Below are positions 8,171-16,094 of a stretch of DNA of 64,000 bases, piece by piece. A program made the position numbers and the translations under genes. The notes under the pieces were generated by a model, which saw only the letters and a program-made list of their open reading frames with translations, did not search any database and was not told the DNA's origin. Within the stretch, counting starts at the first letter, position 1, and each line of letters opens with the position of its first letter. Source of the DNA: Lactobacillus acidophilus (GTDB lineage: Bacteria; Bacillota; Bacilli; Lactobacillales; Lactobacillaceae); the NCBI RefSeq assembly GCF_034298135.1, contig NZ_CP139575.1:496001-560000 (forward strand). Reading direction: 5' to 3'.

Positions 8171-8562
8171 TGAACCAACACGAAAGTCGCAAAGTTGCTA
8201 TGCAAGCAGTATATTTGGCTAATCAAGAGCCAGATCTAAATGCTGAAGAGGTTGAAGCAAAAGTCGTTGCAACACTTAATTTAAACCAGCTTTCTGCTTA
8301 TTCTAAGAAACTGATTGAAGGCGTACTTGAAAATCGTGAAGATTTACAGTCTGAACTAACTAGTCATTTAAAGAAAGGCTGGCGTCTTGAACGTGTAAGT
8401 CAAACTATTGTTGCTATTATGGAAATTGCACTTTTTGAAATTAAAAATAGTGATGAAATTGAACCTAAAGCAGCAGTTAATGAAGCTTTGAATTTATGTG
8501 ACGAATTTGCTGAGCCAAAGGAAAAGCCATTTATTAATGGTATGTTAGCAAACTTTGTTTAA
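8170..8562 (+). CDS. nusB: Transcription antitermination protein NusB
   Basis: This 130-residue all-helical protein binds boxA RNA with S10 and supports rRNA antitermination. The N-terminal ESRKVAMQAVYLANQ and the C-terminal IAVNEALNL-like segment (KAAVNEALNLCDEFAEPKEKPFINGMLA) are family signatures. The ATG shares a base with the yqhY stop. Length is normal. It is the last gene before the structured region upstream of folD. Confidence 0.95.
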   Translation: MNQHESRKVAMQAVYLANQEPDLNAEEVEAKVVATLNLNQLSAYSKKLIEGVLENREDLQSELTSHLKKGWRLERVSQTIVAIMEIALFEIKNSDEIEPKAAVNEALNLCDEFAEPKEKPFINGMLANFV

Positions 8563-8570
8563 CAGAAATA

Positions 8571-8606
8571 CTCATCAATCTTTGTTTTTAATTAAAGACT
8601 GATAGA
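8571..8606 (+). terminator. Hairpin after nusB, possibly a weak terminator
   Basis: CTCATCAATCTTT (8571-8583) pairs with AAAGACTGATAGAG (8594-8606), with one mismatch and one bulge. Only a broken T-rich stretch follows (TTTAATATATTTTC), so termination would be weak. Confidence 0.45.
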
Positions 8607-8619
8607 GCTTTAATATATT

Positions 8620-8836
8620 TTCTCTTCTGCAAATTTAGTAGTAGTGAAAATATTTTTGTCGTGAAAATGACAGTTCAAAAAATCTGCAGACAACCCGCAG
8701 ATTAAAAATACTTGGATGATCATCTAAGTAAGTTGGTGTTCTTGCCAGCAAAAGCTCTCAAGCTACCAAATTCTAGAATTTATTCTAGAGTGGTTGACTA
8801 ACGATTAATAGCCGGCATATTGCCGGCTATTTTTTT
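8620..8836 (+). ncRNA. Candidate structured leader RNA or small RNA upstream of folD
   Basis: This 293-base gap (8563-8855) has no coding potential but dense hairpins. H1 8657-8672 has a GAAA tetraloop. H2 is AATCTGC/GCAGATT (8681-8687/8697-8703). H3 is 8710-8729. H4 is nested: TTGGT/ACCAA, CTTG/CAAG, AGC/GCT, 8733-8769. H5 is TCTAGAA/TTCTAGA (8772-8789). A 10-bp terminator lies at 8808-8830. The H2 loop CAACC (8691-8695) can pair with GGTTG (8792-8796) as a pseudoknot. TGCCAGC in H4 (8743-8749) could pair with the left terminator arm in 6 of 7 positions. It fits no riboswitch I can recall (THF and ZTP motifs were considered). A minus-strand RNA ending at H2, followed by a T-run on that strand, is also possible. 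Confidence 0.5.
8808..8836 (+). terminator. Strong intrinsic terminator just upstream of folD
   Basis: ATAGCCGGCA (8808-8817) and TGCCGGCTAT (8821-8830) form a perfect 10-bp stem with a 3-base loop and a T7 tract. It ends only 20 bases before the folD ATG. It therefore either ends a small RNA or acts as an attenuator for folD. Confidence 0.85.
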
Positions 8837-8855
8837 AATAAAAAAGGAGAATTTA

Positions 8856-9707
8856 ATGGGAAAAATTTTGGATGGTAAATTTGTTGCAAACTTGTTAGGA
8901 GAAAAACTTAAAGAAAAAGTTAAGGATTTAAAAGAAGAGGGGATAACGCCACATTTTTGCGTAATAAATATTGGTGATGATCCTGCAAGCAAAATTTATG
9001 TACGTACTAAAAAAAGACGTGCAGAAAAAATGGGGATTATTCAGGATATTTATCAACTTCCTGCTGATACTAAGCAAGAAGTTGCCTTGAATTTAATCGA
9101 TAAGTTAAATGAAGATCCTGATATTAATGGTGTAATGGTACAGCTTCCAGCTCCTGAACAAATCGATGCAGATGAATTGCTTGAAAGAATTGATCCTAAT
9201 AAAGACGTTGATGGTTTAACCCCTTCAAATATTGGTCGCATTTGGATGGAAAATCATTTTATTGAGCCGGCTACTGCTGAAGGCATCATTGCATTACTTA
9301 AGTATTATAAAATTCTATTAAAAGGTAAAAATGTAGTGGTTATTGGTCGCAGTAATATTGTTGGTAAACCCGTTGCTGCACTGATGCTTGAACAAAATGC
9401 CACTGTAACAATTGCTCATTCTGAGACTGAAAATTTGGCTGAGTTGACTAGAAATGCAGATATTATTGTTTCAGCAACTGGGCAAGCATTTTTGGTGACA
9501 GAAGATATGGTAAAAGATGGTGTAGTAGTTGTTGATGTGGGTATGAATCATGTTAACGGCAAGTTAGTTGGTGACGTTGATTTTGAAAATGTAAAGAAAA
9601 AAGCTAGTTATATTACTCCGGTCCCTGGCGGTGTTGGTCCTCTTACAGTACAATTTTTAATGGAAGCAGTAGTTAAATTAACTAGGAGACAAAATGGCCG
9701 AGAATAA
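8856..9707 (+). CDS. folD: Bifunctional methylenetetrahydrofolate dehydrogenase / cyclohydrolase
   Basis: This 283-residue enzyme interconverts 5,10-methylene- and 10-formyl-tetrahydrofolate using NADP, supplying one-carbon units for purines and fMet. Motifs: ASKIYVRTKKRRAEKMGI (catalytic Tyr and Lys near residues 45-52), VQLPAPEQID, NKDVDGLTPSNIGR, the dinucleotide-binding VVVIGRSNIVGKPVA near 155, and PVPGGVGPLT near 258. The start at 8856 has AAGGAGA 5 bases upstream; longer in-frame versions would begin inside the terminator. It overlaps xseA by 14 bases, so the two are coupled. Confidence 0.97.
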   Translation: MGKILDGKFVANLLGEKLKEKVKDLKEEGITPHFCVINIGDDPASKIYVRTKKRRAEKMGIIQDIYQLPADTKQEVALNLIDKLNEDPDINGVMVQLPAPEQIDADELLERIDPNKDVDGLTPSNIGRIWMENHFIEPATAEGIIALLKYYKILLKGKNVVVIGRSNIVGKPVAALMLEQNATVTIAHSETENLAELTRNADIIVSATGQAFLVTEDMVKDGVVVVDVGMNHVNGKLVGDVDFENVKKKASYITPVPGGVGPLTVQFLMEAVVKLTRRQNGRE

Positions 9708-11061
9708 ATATTTAACGGTTACAGATTTAAATTATTATATTACGCAAAAATTTAAAAATGATCCGTACTTGCACAAGGTATTTTTGCAAGGGGAATTATC
9801 TAATTTTCGTTATCGGCGTAATTCGCACCAGTATTTTTCATTAAAAGATGAAAAATCAAAAATTAATGTAGTAATGTTCCGTTCCTATTTTGATAAAGTT
9901 AAATTCAAACCTGAAGAGGGAATGAAGGTTTATGTTACTGGTTATGTAAGTGTATATGGTCCGCAAGGATCTTATCAGTTTTATGCAGAAAATATGGAGC
10001 CTGCAGGCTTAGGTGCTTTGTATGAACAATTAAAGCAACTTCAGGTCAAATTGGCTAAAGAAGGATTATTTAACCCAGAACATAAAAAGAAAATACCTCG
10101 TTTTCCAGATAGAATTGCTGTCGTTACAAGTGCATCTGGAGCCGTAATTCACGATATAATGGTAACTGCTAATCGGCGTTTCCCACATGCTGAAATTGAT
10201 TTGTTTCCAGCTCAAGTTCAAGGTGATACTGCAGCAGAATCTTTAGTAAGAGCAATGCGGCAAATTGCTGCTGAAGGAGATAAATACGATGTAATGATTA
10301 TCGGACGTGGGGGTGGATCTCTTGAGGATCTATGGCCATTTAACGAAGAAGAAGTAGTGCGGCAAGTTTATAATATGCAAATGCCAGTTATTTCTTCAGT
10401 AGGGCATGAAACAGATACTACATTATGTGATTTGGTGGCCGATGCGCGCGCTGCTACACCAACTGCTGCAGCAGAATATGCTACTCCTAATTTAATGGAT
10501 GAATTAGCTGGGATTCACCAATTACAGAGTCGTCTATTTTCTAGTATGCAAACTATTATTCGTCAAAAGCGTGATCGACTTAATCGAATTCAAAATTCTA
10601 TTATTATGCGAGAACCTACACGACTTTATGATCAGCAAATAGAAACAGTTGATCGTTTAAAGCAGCGTTTGCAAAATAGTATGCAAAATAAGTTAGATCA
10701 TTCAAAGCAAGATTATCGCTTGTTAAACCAAAGATTATTTGCGGTAAATCCAGATAAGCAAATTAATCAAATGAAGCAACAAAGACTCTTTTTGGCCAAG
10801 CGCTTATCTGATAATATGCAACATTATTTAAAAGACAAAAGGAATATTTTCGCGCAGATTGTTCAACAACTGGATGATTATAGTCCACTAAAAACATTAG
10901 AGCGAGGATTTGTTTATACTACTGATCGTGATGGAAAGACAATTAGTTCCGTTAAACAAGTTAATAAAAATGATTCTTTAAATCTTCACTTTAAAGATGG
11001 TCAAGTTGCGGCAAAAGTTGTAGAAGTAAAGGAAGAAAAAAATGCCAACGAAGAAAAATAA
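9694..11061 (+). CDS. xseA: Exodeoxyribonuclease VII large subunit
   Basis: This 455-residue subunit cuts single-stranded DNA from both ends in repair and recombination. The N-terminal OB fold (about 5-100) contains VFLQGELSNFRY and SYFDKVKF. The catalytic domain includes RIAVVTSASGAVIHDIM, IIGRGGGSLEDLWPFNEE and SSVGHETDTTLCDLVADARAAT, all hallmark blocks. A coiled-coil region with many Gln and Lys runs from about 270 to 400. It overlaps folD at its start and xseB at its end (20 bases), the usual coupled order. Confidence 0.97.
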   Translation: MAENKYLTVTDLNYYITQKFKNDPYLHKVFLQGELSNFRYRRNSHQYFSLKDEKSKINVVMFRSYFDKVKFKPEEGMKVYVTGYVSVYGPQGSYQFYAENMEPAGLGALYEQLKQLQVKLAKEGLFNPEHKKKIPRFPDRIAVVTSASGAVIHDIMVTANRRFPHAEIDLFPAQVQGDTAAESLVRAMRQIAAEGDKYDVMIIGRGGGSLEDLWPFNEEEVVRQVYNMQMPVISSVGHETDTTLCDLVADARAATPTAAAEYATPNLMDELAGIHQLQSRLFSSMQTIIRQKRDRLNRIQNSIIMREPTRLYDQQIETVDRLKQRLQNSMQNKLDHSKQDYRLLNQRLFAVNPDKQINQMKQQRLFLAKRLSDNMQHYLKDKRNIFAQIVQQLDDYSPLKTLERGFVYTTDRDGKTISSVKQVNKNDSLNLHFKDGQVAAKVVEVKEEKNANEEK

Positions 11062-11284
11062 TTTTGAAGAACAATTGAATGAGTTAGAAAAAATCGTGAC
11101 TAATCTTGAAAATGGTAACGTTCCATTAGAAGATGCTTTAAAAGAATTTCAAGAAGGCGTAAAAATTAGTCGTGATCTAGATAAAAAATTAACCAATGCT
11201 GAACAAACAGTAGCTAAATTAATTGATAGTGACGGTACTGAACATAACTTAGATCCAAATAATGCATCGGCTCCAGAGGAATAA
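11042..11284 (+). CDS. xseB: Exodeoxyribonuclease VII small subunit
   Basis: This 80-residue helical protein has the family core NFEEQLNELEKIVTNLENGNVPLEDALKEFQEGVKIS. Several copies bind the coiled coil of XseA. It overlaps the xseA end by 20 bases and sits 2 bases before the prenyl synthase gene. Confidence 0.95.
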   Translation: MPTKKNNFEEQLNELEKIVTNLENGNVPLEDALKEFQEGVKISRDLDKKLTNAEQTVAKLIDSDGTEHNLDPNNASAPEE

Positions 11285-11286
11285 TT

Positions 11287-12156
11287 ATGACAGCTTTTAC
11301 TTATTTTAAAGATGAATGGACACCTGTAATTGACAATTATCTAGCTAAGCATTTAGCTTCAGAAATTGATGATCAAAAAATTAGTCAAATAATGTCATAT
11401 TCAGTTATGGCAGGAGGGAAACGTTTAAGACCTTTACTTTTTTTAGCTACTTTAAATGCATTAGGTAAAAAGATTGAAGAATCTGAAATTAGACTTGCTT
11501 GTGGTATTGAATTAATTCACACATATTCATTGATTCATGATGATTTGCCTGCAATGGATAATGATGATTATCGCCGTGGCAAGTTAACTAGCCATAAAAA
11601 ATGGGGTGAAGCAGAGGCGATTTTGGCTGGGGATGCTTTATTACCACTTGGAGTTCAATGGATTGCAGAAGGCAGCAATTCTTCAGAGTTAGTTATTATG
11701 ATCACTAAAGCTATTGGAGCTAACGGTATGGTTGGCGGTCAATATTTGGATATTGATTCAACTAATAATGCTAGTGTTGCTGATGATGAAAAGTTCATCA
11801 ATAAGATGGAATGGTTAAAAACCGGCTGTTTAATTCAAGCAAGTGTAGAAATGGCCGCAGTTTATGCCAAAGCTAGTGATATTGAACAAGTTAAATTAGT
11901 TGATTTTGCTAAAACTTTTGGTCGTTCATATCAAATATATGATGATCTGGTTGATGTTGTTGAAACAAGCGAAGAAGCTGGTAAAGCAACACATAAAGAT
12001 GAAGAAGAGGGCAAAAATAATACGCTGACTTTACTTGGAATAGAAAAAAGTCGCAAAGAACTTAAAGATTTGATTAGTCAGGCTAAAGCTGATTTACATG
12101 GAATCAATAATGAAGTATTGCTTGGTTTTTTAGATCTATATCATAAGGTGTTATAA
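11287..12156 (+). CDS. ispA: Farnesyl (short-chain polyprenyl) diphosphate synthase
   Basis: This 289-residue enzyme condenses isopentenyl diphosphate with allylic diphosphates, feeding undecaprenyl phosphate synthesis for the cell wall. The first aspartate-rich motif is DDLPAMDNDD near residue 82, preceded by LIHTYSLIH. The second is YDDLVDVVE near residue 218. KRLRPLL near 45 and GGQYLDI near 150 are also intact. Length and position between xseB and tlyA are typical for Bacillota. Product length (C15) is inferred from context. Confidence 0.93.
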   Translation: MTAFTYFKDEWTPVIDNYLAKHLASEIDDQKISQIMSYSVMAGGKRLRPLLFLATLNALGKKIEESEIRLACGIELIHTYSLIHDDLPAMDNDDYRRGKLTSHKKWGEAEAILAGDALLPLGVQWIAEGSNSSELVIMITKAIGANGMVGGQYLDIDSTNNASVADDEKFINKMEWLKTGCLIQASVEMAAVYAKASDIEQVKLVDFAKTFGRSYQIYDDLVDVVETSEEAGKATHKDEEEGKNNTLTLLGIEKSRKELKDLISQAKADLHGINNEVLLGFLDLYHKVL

Positions 12157-12969
12157 ATGGCAAAACAAAGAGCAGACGTTTTATTAGCAGAGCAAGGAAT
12201 TTTTCATTCTAGATCTGCTGCACAAAGAGCAATTATGGCAGGACTTGTTTCTGATCATAATCATCAAAGAATAGACAAAAGCGGGACCAAGTTTCCTGAA
12301 GATGAAAAGTTCTATGTGAAAGATGATGGCAAAAAATATGTTTCTCGAGGCGGCTTTAAATTAGAAAAAGCTTTGAAGGTATTTAACATTAATCTAAAAG
12401 ATAAAATTTGTTTAGATATTGGTGCATCAACCGGTGGATTTACTGATGTAGCTTTGCAAAATGGTGCTAAGATGGTTTATGCCTTAGATGTTGGTTATAA
12501 TCAATTGGCTTGGCAGCTTCGGGATGATCCGCGTGTAGTAGTAATGGAAAAACAGAATTTTCGTTATTCCAAGCCTGAAGATTTCGATCAAGGATTGCCA
12601 GATTTTGCAATGACAGATGTATCATTTATTTCACTTGATTTAATCATGCCACCAATGTATGCAATCTTAAAAGATCAATGTGATGCAGTTTGTTTGATTA
12701 AGCCCCAATTTGAAGCAGGTCCAGAAAATGTAGGTAAGCATGGAATTGTTCATGATCATGAAGTGCATAAGCAAGTAATTGAGCATACTATGCAAGAAGC
12801 TTTGAAAATCGGCTTTAATGTTTTAGGTGTCGATTATTCTCCAATTAAGGGCGGCAAAGGTAATATTGAGTTTTTGATTCATTTACAAAAAGATGAAGCA
12901 AATGGTAGCCGCAATTTGTGGCAAGGTAAACCAGAGGAGATTGTTGAACGTGCCGTAAACGGTCTTTAG
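12157..12969 (+). CDS. tlyA: TlyA family rRNA (cytidine-2'-O)-methyltransferase
   Basis: This 270-residue protein has an N-terminal S4 RNA-binding domain (ADVLLAEQGIFHSRSAAQRAIMAG, residues 5-30) and an FtsJ-like methyltransferase domain. The SAM-binding motif I is CLDIGASTGGFTDVALQNGA near 88, followed by ALDVGYNQLAW and the ...TDVSFISL block. TlyA methylates 16S and/or 23S rRNA; the exact target in lactobacilli is not shown by sequence. The ATG directly follows the ispA stop. In Bacillus argR/ahrC lies between this gene and recN; here only 10 bases separate them. Confidence 0.92.
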   Translation: MAKQRADVLLAEQGIFHSRSAAQRAIMAGLVSDHNHQRIDKSGTKFPEDEKFYVKDDGKKYVSRGGFKLEKALKVFNINLKDKICLDIGASTGGFTDVALQNGAKMVYALDVGYNQLAWQLRDDPRVVVMEKQNFRYSKPEDFDQGLPDFAMTDVSFISLDLIMPPMYAILKDQCDAVCLIKPQFEAGPENVGKHGIVHDHEVHKQVIEHTMQEALKIGFNVLGVDYSPIKGGKGNIEFLIHLQKDEANGSRNLWQGKPEEIVERAVNGL

Positions 12970-12979
12970 GAGTGAAGAT

Positions 12980-14662
12980 ATGTTAGTCGAACTAGATATC
13001 CAAAATTTTGCTATTATCAAAAGTTTGAAGGTTCGCTTTCAAGAAAGAATGACTGTAATTATCGGAGAAACGGGTGCAGGTAAATCGATTATTATTGATG
13101 CTGTTTCTCTTTTAATGGGTGGACGTGGTCAAAAAGAAATGGTTCGTTCAGGAGAAAAAAAGGCAGTAATTACAGGCTTATTTGAATTAGATAATCAAAA
13201 AGAAGAAATAGCACGACTTTGTGATCAATATGGTTTACCTCATGATGATGATCAATTGGTTATTAGCCGAGAGTTGGCAGTTAAAGGTAGAAATATAGTA
13301 CGAATTAATGGACAACTTACTACAATTAATGTGTTGCGTGAACTTGGAAATTATTTAGTAGATATTCATGGTCAGCATGATCAGCAAGTTTTGATGAATC
13401 AAGATCGGCAAATCGATTTGGTAGATAATTATGCTCCAGCTAAGTTTAAAGAAGACTTAGAAGAATATCAGGCTGATTTTGATAAATGGCAAAAGTTGAC
13501 TAATCAATTACGGCATTTGCGTCAAGATGCACAAGAACTTGCCCAAAAACAAGATATTTTACAGTTTCAAAATAACGAATTGGAAGCAGCTGATTTAGAG
13601 GACCCGCAAGAAGATGAAAAGCTAGAAGAAGAATATAATGAGCTGAATAATTTCCAGAAAATTGCAGATACAGCTAGTTATTTTATGCAGCTTTATGATG
13701 ATGATGAACATGGAATTGCGACTTTGCTGGGTGATGCCCAAAATGCTGCAACAGATTTAACGGAATTTGGCTCAAAGTTTAAGGATTTTGCTAAAACTGT
13801 TGATGACGGTGTATATGCGTTAAATGATGCACGAAGTGAATTATCTAATTTAATGGATCAAATGGACTTTGATGAAGAAAGATTTCAATATGTTACCAAT
13901 CGATTAGATACTTTGAATTCATTAAAGAAAAAGTACGGTCCAACTCTAAAAGATGTTTTTACATTTTACGATAAAGTAAAGAGGGAATTAAGTCAGTTTG
14001 AAACTGGTGGTCTTGATGAAGAAAAACTTCAAGGCGAAGTTGCAGAGTTAGAAGAAAAGATGTCTAGGAAAGCGCGTGAACTACATCTAACCCGTGAGCG
14101 GGTAGCACATTCTTTAGAGGAACAAATAAAGCAAGAATTAGCTGATTTGTATATGGAAAAGGCAAGATTTTCAATTAATTTTGAAGAAACTAAAACTTTT
14201 ACTGAAAAAGGAACAGATTCAATTGTCTTTTTAATAGCTCCTAACCCTGGTGAAGATTTGATGCCATTGGTAAAGATAGTTTCTGGTGGTGAGCAATCAA
14301 GATTGATTCTTGCTCTTAAATCTATTTTTAGTCGAGTTGAACCAGTTGGTACTATGATTTTTGATGAAATTGACACTGGTGTATCAGGACGTGTTTCAGC
14401 TGCCATAGGAAAGAAAATGCATGCTATAGGACATAATAAACAGGTAATTGCAATTACTCATTCACCTCAAGTTGCAGCAGCTGGTGACCAACGCTATTTA
14501 GTAGCTAAAAAAGTTAAAGATGGTGCTACATTTACTCAGATTGGACCTTTGAGTAAAGAAGAAACCATAACAGCTATTGCTCAGATGATGGCTGGACAAA
14601 ATGTAACTGATGCAGCCAAAAAGAATGCTGCGGATTTAATTAAAAGTATAAAAGATGAATAG
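12980..14662 (+). CDS. recN: DNA repair protein RecN
   Basis: This 560-residue SMC-like ATPase acts early at double-strand breaks. Walker A is GETGAGKSIII near residue 30. A coiled-coil region spans roughly 155-365, and the C-terminal half has the ABC signature VSGGEQSRL near 435 and Walker B TMIFDEIDTGVSG near 460. Length is normal. The ATG follows GGAGTG after the tlyA stop. It overlaps the following ASCH gene by 8 bases. Confidence 0.96.
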   Translation: MLVELDIQNFAIIKSLKVRFQERMTVIIGETGAGKSIIIDAVSLLMGGRGQKEMVRSGEKKAVITGLFELDNQKEEIARLCDQYGLPHDDDQLVISRELAVKGRNIVRINGQLTTINVLRELGNYLVDIHGQHDQQVLMNQDRQIDLVDNYAPAKFKEDLEEYQADFDKWQKLTNQLRHLRQDAQELAQKQDILQFQNNELEAADLEDPQEDEKLEEEYNELNNFQKIADTASYFMQLYDDDEHGIATLLGDAQNAATDLTEFGSKFKDFAKTVDDGVYALNDARSELSNLMDQMDFDEERFQYVTNRLDTLNSLKKKYGPTLKDVFTFYDKVKRELSQFETGGLDEEKLQGEVAELEEKMSRKARELHLTRERVAHSLEEQIKQELADLYMEKARFSINFEETKTFTEKGTDSIVFLIAPNPGEDLMPLVKIVSGGEQSRLILALKSIFSRVEPVGTMIFDEIDTGVSGRVSAAIGKKMHAIGHNKQVIAITHSPQVAAAGDQRYLVAKKVKDGATFTQIGPLSKEETITAIAQMMAGQNVTDAAKKNAADLIKSIKDE

Positions 14663-15092
14663 TATTAATAAATTTTGGATCGATTTTTGTCAAAAACATC
14701 ACATTAGTCCTAATGCTTTAGAAGGCGCTTATGCATATGGCGCTAATAGTCAAGATGCTGATATATTAAGTGATTTAATTAATCGAAAAATTAAAACAGC
14801 TACTACTAGTGTATATGATCATAATGAAGATGTGCCTACAGTAGGGATGTATTCAATAGTTTTAAATGGCAAAAATGAACCGGTTTGTGTAATTCAAAAT
14901 AAAACCGTTGAAATAATGCCCTTTAAAAATGTAAGTGCTGAACACGCCTATTTAGAAGGTGAAGGAGATCGCAGTTACGAATATTGGTATAAAGTACATA
15001 AAAAATTCTTTACTTGGGAATGCAAAGAAGCAGGAAAAGATTTTACTGAAGATACTGAAGTTGTTTGCGAAACCTTTATAAAAGTTGATTAA
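14655..15092 (+). CDS. ASCH domain protein
   Basis: This 145-residue soluble protein has the ASCH-like fold signature. It shows GMYSIVLNGKNEPVCVIQNKTVEIMPF in the middle, YLEGEGDRSYEYWYKVHKKFF near residue 100, and a beta strand VVCETFIKV at the end. ASCH domains resemble PUA domains and are thought to bind RNA or modified nucleosides; some hydrolyse acetylated cytidine. It overlaps recN by 8 bases and is cotranscribed with it. The family call is by eye; the biological role is unknown. Confidence 0.75.
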   Translation: MNSINKFWIDFCQKHHISPNALEGAYAYGANSQDADILSDLINRKIKTATTSVYDHNEDVPTVGMYSIVLNGKNEPVCVIQNKTVEIMPFKNVSAEHAYLEGEGDRSYEYWYKVHKKFFTWECKEAGKDFTEDTEVVCETFIKVD

Positions 15093-15202
15093 TTATTTTT
15101 ATAAAGTAAGCGTTTGTCATGACTAATATAGAACGTGAAAACTTGAAAAATAGCTAATTTTAGTGCAAACTAGATATATTAAGTTACTAAGAGGAGTTCA
15201 GC

Positions 15203-15817
15203 ATGGCAGATAAAGGTTTATTACTCGTGCTTTCCGGTCCCTCAGGAGTCGGTAAAGGGACTGTCAAAAGCGCTATAGTCGAAAACAAAGTCTTTCCGTT
15301 TGAACATTCAGTTTCAATGACAACTCGTAAACCTCGTCCAGGTGAAGTTAATGGTAAAGACTATTACTTTGTTAGTGAAGGGCGTTTTAAAGAAGCTATT
15401 AATAATGGTGAATTATTAGAATATAATAATTATGTTGGCCATTATTACGGTACGCCCCTTGGTCCCGTAAAAGAAATGTTGCATGAGGGCAAGGACGTTT
15501 TACTTGAAATTGATGTTAATGGTGCACAAAAAGTTCGTGAGAAGATGCCGGATGGGGTATTTATCTTTTTAACCCCACCTGATCTTCACACATTGCATTT
15601 ACGTCTTGAACATCGTGGTACTGAATCAGAAGATGTAATTCGGGGACGTATTAAGCAAGCCAGAAATGAAATTCTGGAAATGGAAGACTATGACTATGCA
15701 GTAGTAAATGATACGGTTGCTAATGCAGTAGACCATATTAAGGCAATTGTTGATGCAGAACATGTCAGTGTTAAGCGTGTAATTGATGACTATCGTAAAA
15801 TGGTCGAGGAGGATTAA
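15203..15817 (+). CDS. gmk: Guanylate kinase
   Basis: This 204-residue enzyme phosphorylates GMP to GDP. The P-loop [12 protein letters not shown] is at residues 10-20, then [22 protein letters not shown] with the GMP-binding arginines, [15 protein letters not shown] and [13 protein letters not shown]. Length is normal. GAGGAG precedes the ATG. A 110-base gap to the ASCH gene probably holds its promoter. rpoZ follows after 2 bases, the usual Bacillota pair, also linked through (p)ppGpp biology. Confidence 0.97.
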   Translation: MADKGLLLVLSGPSGVGKGTVKSAIVENKVFPFEHSVSMTTRKPRPGEVNGKDYYFVSEGRFKEAINNGELLEYNNYVGHYYGTPLGPVKEMLHEGKDVLLEIDVNGAQKVREKMPDGVFIFLTPPDLHTLHLRLEHRGTESEDVIRGRIKQARNEILEMEDYDYAVVNDTVANAVDHIKAIVDAEHVSVKRVIDDYRKMVEED

Positions 15818-15819
15818 TT

Positions 15820-16044
15820 ATGAGAATTACTTACCCATCTATTGATAAATTATTGTCACGTGTTGATTCACGTTATTCATTATCTGTTCTTGCTGCTAAA
15901 AGAGCACATGAACTTGAAGCAGGTGACCCACCAACATTAGAACACTTCAAATGTGATAAAGCAGTTGGCAAAGCTCTTGAGGAAATTGCCGCTGGTAAAG
16001 TTACAGTTGACCCAGCTCATGCCGAGGTTAATCTCGAAGATTAA
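15820..16044 (+). CDS. rpoZ: RNA polymerase omega subunit
   Basis: This 74-residue omega subunit helps RNA polymerase assembly. The signature is [28 protein letters not shown], with [15 protein letters not shown] after it. It is tightly coupled to gmk and followed by a terminator. The coaBC gene often found between rpoZ and priA is missing. Confidence 0.95.
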   Translation: MRITYPSIDKLLSRVDSRYSLSVLAAKRAHELEAGDPPTLEHFKCDKAVGKALEEIAAGKVTVDPAHAEVNLED

Positions 16045-16050
16045 TTTATT

Positions 16051-16082
16051 GACCTTCATCCTAATGGGTGGAGGTCTTTTTT
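16051..16082 (+). terminator. Intrinsic terminator after rpoZ
   Basis: GACCTTCATCC and GGGTGGAGGTC pair with two G-T wobbles around a TAAT loop and are followed by TTTTTT. It ends 12 bases before the priA start, so priA expression depends on readthrough or a promoter inside rpoZ. Confidence 0.75.
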
Positions 16083-16094
16083 ACAGGTGATTAA

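Noticed and set aside
8656..8836. Known riboswitch (THF or ZTP type) or RNase P, SRP or tmRNA gene upstream of folD
   Set aside because: The conserved core sequences of these RNAs as I remember them are not present, so only a generic structured RNA is claimed.
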